Shown here piece by piece: positions 44,284 through 52,527 of a DNA stretch of 57,821 bases. The stretch comes from Bacteroidota bacterium. GTDB lineage: Bacteria; Bacteroidota; Bacteroidia; Bacteroidales; VadinHA17. Below the pieces are notes generated by a model. That model did no database searches and was not told the origin of the DNA. It saw nothing but the letters and a program-made list of their open reading frames with translations. Position 1 is the first letter of the stretch. Each line of letters opens with the position of its first letter. Location of the stretch: assembly GCA_025350595.1 (NCBI GenBank), contig JANXXP010000187.1, positions 1 through 57,821 of the forward strand, written 5' to 3'. The position numbers and the translations under genes were made by a program.

Positions 44284-45237
44284 ATGAACTTGTTGAATAA
44301 AATTAACTTCCCACTCTGGGTGATTCTTTCTCTTAACTTAACAATAGAGGCTCAATCCGATAATAATAACCTTGCTGTTGTTAATCACCTTGGAGAGATG
44401 ATAACTATACCGGCTGGGACATTTATTATGGGTAACGATAATGGCAGCTGGGAGGAAAAACCGCAGCATCCTGTTTATCTTCCCACCTATCAGATTGGGA
44501 AATATGAGGTTACAAGAGGCGAGTACAGAAAATTTATTGTCGCAGGCGGATACAATGATCCCAAATACTGGTCAGCGGAAGGATGGGTTTGGAAAGAAGG
44601 AAATGTAATTGTGTATGCAGGAATGTATGGTAAAGTCAGCTATGGCGTTAGATCTGATACCAAAACAAAAAGAAGTTCGCCTGATCACTGGGACGCTGAG
44701 CAGGAATGGATAGGACATGATTATGGTCACCCCCGTTTCATTCAGACGGACAGGCACCCGGTTGTCGGAGTGACCTATTTCGAGGCGGAAGCATACTGCA
44801 ACTGGGCTGGAGGGAGATTACCCACGGAAGCTGAATACGAGAAAGCTGCGCGATGGACAGGAACCCATTCCAACCTTTACCCTTATGGCGATATTTGGGA
44901 TCCTGAGAAGAGTAACAATCCGGATGATCATAATCCTGCAGGTGGAGGATACAGGGTTAACCAGAGTGCTCCGGTAGGAAGTTATCCTTCTGGCGCCAGC
45001 CCGTATGGATGCATGGATATGATAGGAAATGCATATGAATGGTGTGCTGACTGGGCAAAATCATACCCCGGATGCTCAAAACCATTTGATTATACTGGAA
45101 AATACCACATTGTAAAGGGAGGTTGCTGGGATGATCCCAGGACCACATGCGCCTACAGGAGCTGGTATCTGCCACCAAGCAGTTGCGGCGTAGACGGTGG
45201 TGACAGCGACATTATCGGATTCCGTATCGCTAAATGA
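44284..45237 (+). CDS. SUMF1/formylglycine-generating-enzyme-domain protein (secreted)
   Basis: A 317-residue secreted protein of the FGE-sulfatase (SUMF1) family. A TTG at 44257 overlapping the previous stop is in frame, but the ATG at 44284 gives a proper signal peptide (MNLLNKINFPLWVILSLNLT). Family motifs: I-P-A-G-T-F-I-M-G near residue 42, Y-E-V-T-R-G-E-Y, H-P-V-V-G-V-T-Y-F-E-A-E-A-Y-C-N-W, R-L-P-T-E-A-E-Y-E-K-A-A-R, D-M-I-G-N-A-Y-E-W-C-A-D-W, and G-F-R-I-A-K at the end. No sulfatase gene is present in the window, so activation of a sulfatase is not supported here. Many PUL members of this family have other or no known activity. It is the last gene before the IS insertion. Confidence 0.88.
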   Translation: MNLLNKINFPLWVILSLNLTIEAQSDNNNLAVVNHLGEMITIPAGTFIMGNDNGSWEEKPQHPVYLPTYQIGKYEVTRGEYRKFIVAGGYNDPKYWSAEGWVWKEGNVIVYAGMYGKVSYGVRSDTKTKRSSPDHWDAEQEWIGHDYGHPRFIQTDRHPVVGVTYFEAEAYCNWAGGRLPTEAEYEKAARWTGTHSNLYPYGDIWDPEKSNNPDDHNPAGGGYRVNQSAPVGSYPSGASPYGCMDMIGNAYEWCADWAKSYPGCSKPFDYTGKYHIVKGGCWDDPRTTCAYRSWYLPPSSCGVDGGDSDIIGFRIAK

Positions 45238-45283
45238 AGCCCGGAAAATAAGGACCTGTATTAACTATTTAATAACTGGGAAT

Positions 45284-45376
45284 ATGAATAAAATGCTTAT
45301 TGTCCTGTTGTCAGCACTCGTTCTCCAGAAATTGAATAACATAAACATCAACCTAAAGGTCTTCGTTCTCTTTTAA
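45284..45376 (+). other. Possible remnant: orphan 30-codon signal-peptide-like frame
   Basis: A short frame starts at ATG 45284 and ends at TAA 45374-45376. It encodes M-N-K-M-L-I-V-L-L-S-A-L-V-L followed by an unrelated-looking tail. It looks like the first part of a secreted-protein gene whose body has been lost. It lies between the SUMF1 gene and operator C in an otherwise gene-free 240-bp stretch. It could also be chance. Confidence 0.25.
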
Positions 45377-45398
45377 CCATAATAAAAGCATTAATTTA

Positions 45399-45432
45399 TG
45401 CAAATGCAGTGTTATTATCTGCAAATGCAATA
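45399..45432 (+). promoter_or_regulatory. Operator C: 21-bp-spaced direct repeat, cut off from susC2 by the IS
   Basis: TGCAAATGCAGTG (45399-45411) and TGCAAATGCAATA (45420-45432), starts exactly 21 bp apart, match operators A and B in orientation and spacing. Here the two halves are nearly identical to each other. The IS4-type element begins about 46 bp downstream and places 1.6 kb between this site and the rest of the susC2 leader. Confidence 0.75.
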
Positions 45433-45478
45433 GTTTTTTATGAGATTTTTTCTGCATAAATTCGATTATGTTAATAAT

Positions 45479-47074
45479 TGAAGTTTCGCAAGTAAGAAAA
45501 AGTTAAGATAATGACATAAAAAAAGCAATGGGAATTTTCAGATATCTGTGAATTTCAGTATATTTAAAGTGACCAAACAATAAATAACTGATCCCAATGC
45601 TTAGTAATAAAGGTACAAATATTTTCTCTGAGATTAATAGTTTTTTTCCGGAGAATGATAATAGAAAAGCAATTAATAGCATAATGGATATTGCCCGGCA
45701 TCTGAAATTAAACGGTAAATTTTTGTCAATTGAGAGTAATAACAACTGCAAGTTCACACGGTTACAGGTGTTACAGCTATTATTGCTATTTCCTTTATTC
45801 ATGGTCAAAAACGCTTTTCATTATTCTGAATCCATTCTCTTTAAGGTTCTCTCATGCAAGAAGGATGTTTTCTACCGCTTTATGGCTAATAGTTCTTTGG
45901 ACTGGAGACAGATCTTGTACAGGATCAATCTGCAGTTGATCGGGAAAATCGCAGTCAGAGCCGATTCCTGCAGTGGCAAGGATCCTGTTTGCCTCATTGT
46001 TGATGACTCTGACTTGCCCAAAACCGGCAAAAAGATCGAGAGAATAGGTCGGATATTTTCTCACGTGACTCACAGCTCCATTCTCGGCTTTAAGGCTCTT
46101 TTTCTTTGTCGCACTGATGGCAAGACTCAGACCGTTCTGGACTTCTCGCTTCATGGTGAAGAAGGGAGCCGGCCGGAAAAACCTTACGGGATGACCAGGG
46201 ACCAGCGTCAAAAGCAGTACCACAGGGAGCGCAAGGGAACAGAGGCCGTACAGGAGAGGATTGAAGAGTACACGCAAAAGAAAACCCAGAAAGCTATAGA
46301 CATGGTCAGAAGGGCCATCAAAGAAGGGATACGTTTTGATTATCTGCTCTCTGACAGTTGGTTTACCTGTAGCGATATAGTGAGGTTTATCAAATCCAGA
46401 CATGCCAGGTGTCATTTTCTTAGTATGATCAAAATGGCCAAAACCAAGTACCGTTATGAAGGGAAGATGAGAAGTGCCAAAGAGATGGTAAAGCTTCTTC
46501 AGACAAGGAAGGAGATCAGTTACAGCCGACGTCTGAGGTCTTACTACGGGCAGGCGGAAGTGGAACTCTTCGGCATAAAGGTTAAACTCTTCTTTTGCAG
46601 ACGAACGAGAAATGGAGACTGGAGTGGACTGCTGACCACCAACACTAAACTTGATTTCTTCGAAGCCTATCATATTTATTCAATGAGATGGTCCGTCGAA
46701 GTATTTTTTAAGGAAGCCAAGAGCCTGCTTGGACTGGGGAAATCCCAATCCAGAGATTTTGCCTCCCAGATAGCCAGTATCTCCATCACGGTGCTCCAAT
46801 ACAACATTCTTGGAACTGTCAAGCGGTTTAAATCCTATGAAACCATCGGAGGACTTTTCCATCAAGCTACTGATGGCGTTGTTCAGCTCTCGGTTACAGA
46901 ACGAATATGGGGAATCCTTCAGGAACTGGTCAGGATAATAGCCGAGGCATTCCAGATCGACGATGAAAGAGTCATGGATACCCTCATTAACCGTAGTGAA
47001 ACTTTTAAGCATTTTATAAATCTTGATAACCTCGAACTAAAGCAAGCGGCTTAAAATCACTTGCGAAACTTAAA
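45479..47074 (+). mobile_element. IS4-family insertion sequence, complete, with inverted repeats and target duplication
   Basis: Terminal inverted repeats: AAGTTTCGCAAGT at 45481-45493 and its exact reverse complement at 47059-47071 (13/13). One or two further matching bases sit outside a single mismatch. The direct repeat TTAATAAT flanks the element at 45471-45478 and 47075-47082, a 7-8 bp target duplication (one base is ambiguous between repeat and IS end). The element is about 1.6 kb and carries one intact transposase gene. A perfect inverted repeat and intact target duplication suggest a recent insertion. It sits between operator C and the susC2 leader, in the same orientation as the PUL genes. 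Confidence 0.9.
45597..47054 (+). CDS. IS4-family DDE transposase
   Basis: A 485-residue transposase filling the IS. The first catalytic Asp lies in C-L-I-V-D-D-S-D-L-P-K-T, the second in L-L-S-D-S-W-F-T, and the Glu in the IS4 signature Y-S-M-R-W-S-V-E-V-F-F-K-E-A-K, which fits Y-(2)-R-(3)-E-(6)-K. The N-terminal ~110 residues are helical and basic, as expected for end recognition. The stop lies 5 bp before the right inverted repeat. The gene is intact. A long minus-strand frame overlaps it but is a shadow. Confidence 0.95.
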   Translation: MLSNKGTNIFSEINSFFPENDNRKAINSIMDIARHLKLNGKFLSIESNNNCKFTRLQVLQLLLLFPLFMVKNAFHYSESILFKVLSCKKDVFYRFMANSSLDWRQILYRINLQLIGKIAVRADSCSGKDPVCLIVDDSDLPKTGKKIERIGRIFSHVTHSSILGFKALFLCRTDGKTQTVLDFSLHGEEGSRPEKPYGMTRDQRQKQYHRERKGTEAVQERIEEYTQKKTQKAIDMVRRAIKEGIRFDYLLSDSWFTCSDIVRFIKSRHARCHFLSMIKMAKTKYRYEGKMRSAKEMVKLLQTRKEISYSRRLRSYYGQAEVELFGIKVKLFFCRRTRNGDWSGLLTTNTKLDFFEAYHIYSMRWSVEVFFKEAKSLLGLGKSQSRDFASQIASISITVLQYNILGTVKRFKSYETIGGLFHQATDGVVQLSVTERIWGILQELVRIIAEAFQIDDERVMDTLINRSETFKHFINLDNLELKQAA

Positions 47075-47205
47075 TTAATAATCCAGAGAGAGTTTTTTTA
47101 ATCTTCTTTTGACCTTTAATTATTCAAAGCATCCGGAGAAGTATAAATTAAATAATATTGAGTTTAAATCTTAAAGATCTTGCCTATGCAAAAATTTATA
47201 AAAAG

Positions 47206-47241
47206 ATAAAAAGGGGAAAATAGTTTACAGCTATTTTCCCC
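47206..47241 (-). terminator. Minus-strand intrinsic terminator in the susC2 leader (possible antisense RNA end)
   Basis: GGGGAAAATAG (47213-47223) and CTATTTTCCCC (47231-47241) form a perfect 11-bp stem with a 7-base loop. On the plus strand no T-tract follows, but an A-rich run precedes the stem. Read on the minus strand, the stem is followed at once by TTTTTATCTTTTTA, the layout of an intrinsic terminator. It would end a transcript running leftward from the susC2 5' region. Antisense small RNAs in susC leaders are known in Bacteroides; applying that here is inference. Confidence 0.55.
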
Positions 47242-47328
47242 CGCATTAAGTCCAGGTTAATTACCAATCACACCCGGTATTGTACAACGGGTAATCATGT
47301 TTAACTCTAACTAATATCTTAAAAAATT

Positions 47329-50300
47329 ATGAAAAAAGAAATTGTTCCTTATTTTTCTCCATGGGAAAAAAGTAAAATCCTCTTAATTCTGAAACTATCA
47401 ACCATTTTGATGGTAGTATTCTCACTAAGTCTTTCAGCAAAGGGAGCAGGTTCTCTAAAAGAAAATCTGCAACAGGGTACTGTTAAGGGAACCGTTACCG
47501 ATGAAAAAGGTAATTCTTTGACCGGTGTCACTGTTATTGTGAAAGGAACTACTAATGGCACTCTTACTGACGCATCAGGTAAATATACATTAAATAATGT
47601 ACCTAAGAATGCCACTCTGGTCTTCAGTTTTGTTGGTATGTCAGATCAGGAAGTCTTATCAAACGGACAAATGGCGATTGATGTTATATTGAAAGAGGTG
47701 GTGACGCAATTAAACGAAGTAGTGGTGACCGGATATACCGCACAAAGAAAGAAAGATATCATCGGTGCAGTATCTATTGCAGATATGAAAACCTTAAAAT
47801 CGATAGCAACCGGATCAGGAGTTGTTGCCCTTCAGGGGCAAGTTCCAGGCCTTAATATTATCAATAATGGTTCTCCCGGAAGCGCCAGCCAGATTTATAT
47901 ACGTGGTCTGAGTTCCTTTGGCGAGAACAGGCCATTGGTGCTGGTGGACGGAGTGGCAGAGAATCTCGATCAGATCAATTCGAGTGAAATTGAATCGGTA
48001 CAGGTATTGAAAGATGCCGGAGCTGCTGCGATTTACGGAGTCAATGGATCAAACGGTGTAATAATCGTAACAACGAAAAAAGGAAAAGCCGGAGCCCCTT
48101 TAGTTACATATGATAGTTATACCGGTGTTCAAATGCCTATAAGTGGCAATCCATTTAATTTAATGAATTCCCAGGATTGGTGGAACCTGCAGGTTGCGAC
48201 AAGGCCAAACGAGTATAGCGGACCAATGCCTGATTATATGTACAGAGCACCTGGAGGTCAACGATCATGGGCCTTTGAAGGTGACCCTGCTGTTGATCCC
48301 TCCAAATACGTTTTTGATCCCAGTAATAGTAATAACAATTATATTATAGGGAAGGTTAATAAATCCGGAACCAATTGGTTTCAGGCGGCTTTTAAACCAG
48401 CATGGCGTACCAATCATATTTTATCGGTAAGTGGCGGAACGGAGAAAGGAAGATACCTGTTTTCATTGAATTATCTGAATGAAAACGGTACTCTTATTGA
48501 GACTTATCTTAAGAGTTATTCCGCAAGAATAAATACCGATTTTAATGTTGGTAAACATATCCGTATTGGTGAAAATGTTAATTTGTATTACTTTTCGAAT
48601 AATGGATATTCGAATACGGGAGAAGGGACTGTTATAAATCGTATTGTCTCTATGATTCCATTGACACCGGTTCAGGATATTAGTGGAATCCAATACTGGG
48701 GAACATTTGCCACCCCAACTGTTGGGAATAATTCGGTGAACCCGGTTTATATGCAAAAAACTTTATATAATAATCGAAACAATAATATTATAATAAGAGG
48801 GAATGTATATGCTGAGGTTGACTTTTTAAACCATTTCACAGCACGCACCAGTTTTGGCGGGAGTACAACAAACGCTTATAATGTTAATTTTACACCCATT
48901 AATTATACTGATGCAACCTCTTACGCATCCCCTAACTCTTTAGGTGAGAGCAGTAACTATGACCTTTATGAAATTTGGACCAATACTCTTAAATACGATA
49001 ATACATTTGGCAAACACAAACTGACAGTATTAGGAGGTTCAGAATACGTTCATTATTTGGGAAGAGCTCTTTATGGAAGCAGACAGGATTTTTTCCTTTC
49101 TGATTTTTCCTACCTGATTTTGCCAAACGGGCAGAAACAAATTACCAACTCCAGCGGTGCATACGAAAACGCTCTGTTTTCTCTTTTCGGTCGTTTGGAT
49201 TATTCTTATAATAATAAATATCTGCTGGGAGTGACCGTTCGACGTGATGGTTCTTCAAGATTCGGCGCAGACAGCAGATATGGCGTCTTTCCGTCAGTAT
49301 CATTGGGATGGCGCTTATCTGAGGAAGCGTTTATGAAAAATATATCCTGGATCAATGATCTTAAGATCAGAGCAAGTTATGGATCATCAGGTTCGCAGGC
49401 CAACGTCGATAATGCAAATGCGTTTACCCTCTTTGGTACCTCTTTGTACCGCTCCTACTACAATATCACCGGACAAGCTAATACTAACACCCCGGGGTAT
49501 TATCCAAGTCGTTTTGGGAATAGCAAAACCGGGTGGGAAAAAGATATAATAACCAATTTCGGGATCGATGCTACTATTCTGAATAATAAGCTCCAATTAT
49601 CAGCAGAAATATACAAAAAAGCAATAAGTGGATTATTATTTCCCCAGCCATTACCCTCAACTGCCGGCGGTGCTACACCTCCTTCAATAAACATTGGTGA
49701 CGTTAATAATAAAGGTTTTGAGTTATCTGCAAACTACAGGAGTAGCATTAATGATCTGAATTTTACGATCGGTGGTAACATTACCCATTATATTAATACA
49801 ATAGTTAGCATACCTGGCGCCCAATATTTTGATGTTTCGAGTGACACACGCTTTGGGGTTTATCAGCGCAACGAGGTAGGTCACTCAATAGGTGAATTCT
49901 ATGGTTATAAGATCGAACGCCTCTTCCAATCTGATGCCGATGTTGCCGCATCACCAACCCAACAGGATGCACAACCAGGAGTGTTCAAATACGCGGATTT
50001 AAATGGAGCCACTTATGAAGATGGTAAACCAGATGGAAAGATTGATCCCAACGACCGCACTTTTCTGGGTAGTCCACATCCCAAGTTTACATATGGAATA
50101 AATCTTGGACTGACTTACAAAAACTTTGATTTCCTCATGAATTTCTTCGGGTCATATGGAAATAAAGTAATGAACGAGGTTAAATCGTACACCTATTTCT
50201 CATATTTCAGATGGAATGTGAATAACGATATCTTAAATCAGTGGTCTCCGAAAAATACAAGCTCGAATGTTCCGAAATATTTAAGTTCCAGCAGTTTCAG

Positions 50301-50577
50301 TGAAAACTCCGCAATGAATTCATTTTTAATTGAAGATGGCTCATTTCTGAAATGCAGATCATTAATAGTGGGATATACATTGCCAACTTCTGTTGTTGAA
50401 AAAGTTAAGATACAGAAATTAAGGCTATATATCCAGATTATGAACCTGTTCCAGATTACAAAATACAGTGGATTGGACCCCGAAATACCAGGTACATCGC
50501 AAACTTTTGGAGTAGATCTGGGAAACTATCCGAACAACCAGAAGCAATATCTATTTGGTGTTAATCTGTCATTTTAA
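47329..50577 (+). CDS. SusC-like TonB-dependent outer-membrane transporter 2
   Basis: A 1082-residue glycan importer. A leader with one hydrophobic helix (residues ~20-36) is followed by a carboxypeptidase-regulatory-like domain (V-K-G-T-V-T-D-E-K-G-N-S-L-T-G-V-T through F-V-G-M-S-D), the TonB-box-like L-N-E-V-V-V-T-G-Y, a plug with I-Y-I-R-G-L-S-S-F and V-L-K-D-A-G-A-A-A-I-Y-G-V-N-G, and the beta-barrel to a final aromatic residue (V-N-L-S-F). The sequence is only distantly like SusC1, so the pair probably takes a different oligosaccharide. A 255-bp leader with two hairpins lies between the IS and the start. The partner SusD starts 26 bp after its stop. Confidence 0.95.
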   Translation: MKKEIVPYFSPWEKSKILLILKLSTILMVVFSLSLSAKGAGSLKENLQQGTVKGTVTDEKGNSLTGVTVIVKGTTNGTLTDASGKYTLNNVPKNATLVFSFVGMSDQEVLSNGQMAIDVILKEVVTQLNEVVVTGYTAQRKKDIIGAVSIADMKTLKSIATGSGVVALQGQVPGLNIINNGSPGSASQIYIRGLSSFGENRPLVLVDGVAENLDQINSSEIESVQVLKDAGAAAIYGVNGSNGVIIVTTKKGKAGAPLVTYDSYTGVQMPISGNPFNLMNSQDWWNLQVATRPNEYSGPMPDYMYRAPGGQRSWAFEGDPAVDPSKYVFDPSNSNNNYIIGKVNKSGTNWFQAAFKPAWRTNHILSVSGGTEKGRYLFSLNYLNENGTLIETYLKSYSARINTDFNVGKHIRIGENVNLYYFSNNGYSNTGEGTVINRIVSMIPLTPVQDISGIQYWGTFATPTVGNNSVNPVYMQKTLYNNRNNNIIIRGNVYAEVDFLNHFTARTSFGGSTTNAYNVNFTPINYTDATSYASPNSLGESSNYDLYEIWTNTLKYDNTFGKHKLTVLGGSEYVHYLGRALYGSRQDFFLSDFSYLILPNGQKQITNSSGAYENALFSLFGRLDYSYNNKYLLGVTVRRDGSSRFGADSRYGVFPSVSLGWRLSEEAFMKNISWINDLKIRASYGSSGSQANVDNANAFTLFGTSLYRSYYNITGQANTNTPGYYPSRFGNSKTGWEKDIITNFGIDATILNNKLQLSAEIYKKAISGLLFPQPLPSTAGGATPPSINIGDVNNKGFELSANYRSSINDLNFTIGGNITHYINTIVSIPGAQYFDVSSDTRFGVYQRNEVGHSIGEFYGYKIERLFQSDADVAASPTQQDAQPGVFKYADLNGATYEDGKPDGKIDPNDRTFLGSPHPKFTYGINLGLTYKNFDFLMNFFGSYGNKVMNEVKSYTYFSYFRWNVNNDILNQWSPKNTSSNVPKYLSSSSFSENSAMNSFLIEDGSFLKCRSLIVGYTLPTSVVEKVKIQKLRLYIQIMNLFQITKYSGLDPEIPGTSQTFGVDLGNYPNNQKQYLFGVNLSF

Positions 50578-50603
50578 TTTACTAATAGTTAAAGCATTAG
50601 ATC

Positions 50604-52385
50604 ATGAATAAAAGATATATAAAAGTAATTTATGCAATAAGTTTGGTATCGGTGATAACGTTTATTGCATGTAAAAAATCATTAGAGATTGCGCCAGTAG
50701 GTGCCACTACCAAATTAAATATGGCAACTAAAAGCGGCATTAATGGTTTATTAATAGGTGCTTATCGTGGCCTTATTATGGATGGCACCATCTGGTGCAA
50801 CTGCAGCAACCAATCCTATTCATTACTTGGTACGAATGAGTTGGCGTGGGGTTTATCAGGTTTACCATATCTGTCTATGTTTGAACAGCATGTGATAGGA
50901 CCGACAAACAGCTTTTTAATCGATGACAGATGGCGTATTTGTTATGATGGAATCCAACGTGCAAATTTTATATTGCGTTTGTTACCGGATGTGCCTCCAA
51001 ACCAGCTCACTGAAACGCAAGCCACACAAATAAAAGCTGAGGCAATATTTATAAGGGCAATATTGCATTTTGAATTAGCGAAGGATTTTCTCAATGTGCC
51101 TTATGTAGATGAGTCCGTGACTTTCGACGCTCAAAATTATAACGTACCTAATACTGAATCGATATGGCCGAAGATAGAAGCAGATTTTCAATTTGCTGCA
51201 GATAACCTGGCTCCGACAAATGCTTACAGAGGCAGGGGAAACAGCTGGGCTGCAAAATGCTTTTTAGCTGAGGTATATATGCAACAACATAAGTATGTCA
51301 ATGCATTACCTTTGCTTACAGATGCTATAAACAATGGAGTAACTGCAGGTGGGCAAAAATATGCATTGAACAAATTATACTATGATAATTTCGATCCCGC
51401 AACTAAAAACAGCACTGAATCAGTATTTGCAGTTCAATTTACTGTAAAAGACGGCTCATATGGCTCAAATGGTCAATTAGGTCTATGTTTGGTTTTACCA
51501 CTGGTACCTGGGTGTGAGGGAAGTGGCCTGGGTGGTGTATCCAGGAGTACGATAAATACCTTTAAAACAGATGCGGTTACAGGCTTACCTCTTTTTGATA
51601 CATACGATGATTTTGATTTACCGGATAATGCATATATAGCTGACAGTAATCCATTCACTCCTTATGCAGGAACACTTGATTCAAGGTTAGATAATAGTGT
51701 AATGCGCAGGGGAATTCCTTTGCTTGATTGGGGATTGCCTATAAGTGCCTGGTATTATAATAAAGTAGTATCAAGTCCTTACAATATGATAAAGTATTTT
51801 TTCAGGAAATCTCAAAAGGATATACTCTCAGAAACTATAGGTTGGGATTATGTCACCTCTGCAAATTATGACATGATTCGTTTTGCGGATGTACTGTTAC
51901 TAGCGGCAGAATGCGAAGTGGAAGCCGGAAGTCTGGCAAATGCTGAAGCATATGTAAACCAGGTCAGAGAACGTGCAGCTGATCCTGACGGTTGGGTAAA
52001 AACCTATATTGATGATAACGATCCGTCTAAAGGATTTACTGCTACCCCCGCTGCAAATTACAAGGTAGGTCTGTACTCAGGCCAGTTTAGTAAGGGACAA
52101 GACTATGCCCGTAAAGCAGTTCGTTTTGAAAGAAGGCTTGAGCTGGCATTTGAAGGGCATTATTTCGGTGATCTACAACGCTGGGATAATGGCACAGGTT
52201 ATATGGCCGATCAAATAAATCATACTATTGATCATGAAAATTTACAACCTGCTGAACACGCACCAAGCCTCAAGAATGCAAAATTCATCAAGGGGAAACA
52301 CGAAATATACCCTATACCTCAGGCACAAATTGATAATAGTAAGGTAAATGGAACATCAACACTGGTACAAAACCCCGGGTATTAG
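50604..52385 (+). CDS. SusD/RagB-like glycan-binding lipoprotein 2
   Basis: A 593-residue lipoprotein, partner of SusC2. The lipobox is T-F-I-A-C (Cys near residue 23). Conserved helices: E-A-I-F-I-R-A-I-L-H-F-E-L-A-K-D-F in the TPR scaffold, F-A-D-V-L-L-L-A-A-E-C-E-V, and the C-terminal V-R-F-E-R-R-L-E-L-A-F-E-G-H-Y-F-G-D-L-Q-R-W signature. It ends in the typical L-V-Q-N-P-G-Y. It is separated from the next gene by a strong intrinsic terminator, so susC2-susD2 form their own transcription unit. Sequence divergence from SusD1 agrees with a second ligand. Confidence 0.95.
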   Translation: MNKRYIKVIYAISLVSVITFIACKKSLEIAPVGATTKLNMATKSGINGLLIGAYRGLIMDGTIWCNCSNQSYSLLGTNELAWGLSGLPYLSMFEQHVIGPTNSFLIDDRWRICYDGIQRANFILRLLPDVPPNQLTETQATQIKAEAIFIRAILHFELAKDFLNVPYVDESVTFDAQNYNVPNTESIWPKIEADFQFAADNLAPTNAYRGRGNSWAAKCFLAEVYMQQHKYVNALPLLTDAINNGVTAGGQKYALNKLYYDNFDPATKNSTESVFAVQFTVKDGSYGSNGQLGLCLVLPLVPGCEGSGLGGVSRSTINTFKTDAVTGLPLFDTYDDFDLPDNAYIADSNPFTPYAGTLDSRLDNSVMRRGIPLLDWGLPISAWYYNKVVSSPYNMIKYFFRKSQKDILSETIGWDYVTSANYDMIRFADVLLLAAECEVEAGSLANAEAYVNQVRERAADPDGWVKTYIDDNDPSKGFTATPAANYKVGLYSGQFSKGQDYARKAVRFERRLELAFEGHYFGDLQRWDNGTGYMADQINHTIDHENLQPAEHAPSLKNAKFIKGKHEIYPIPQAQIDNSKVNGTSTLVQNPGY

Positions 52386-52460
52386 ATAAATGGCATAATT
52401 TTCGTCTTTTAATAATAAAGGGTTAACTTATCAGACTTTATATTGTTATTGTTTTTGAAT

Positions 52461-52498
52461 TGTCTGTTGTTCTCCAAAAGGAACAACAGACATTTTTT
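52461..52498 (+). terminator. Intrinsic terminator after susC2-susD2
   Basis: TGTCTGTTGTTC (52461-52472) pairs perfectly with GAACAACAGACA (52481-52492) across an 8-base loop, followed directly by six T (52493-52498). This is the clearest intrinsic terminator in the window. It separates susC2-susD2 from the ceramidase-like gene at 52528, which must have its own promoter or depend on readthrough. Confidence 0.9.
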
Positions 52499-52527
52499 CC
52501 GGGTATTCAAACAATTTAAAATGCGAT

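Noticed and set aside
45852-46673. A 273-codon open frame on the minus strand
   Set aside because: It lies fully inside and antisense to the transposase gene, which carries the complete DDE signature; it has no recognisable domain.
47262-47284. Imperfect hairpin ACCCG...CGGGT in the susC2 leader as a riboswitch
   Set aside because: The stem is short (5 bp) with no known riboswitch core. It is probably only a small leader structure.
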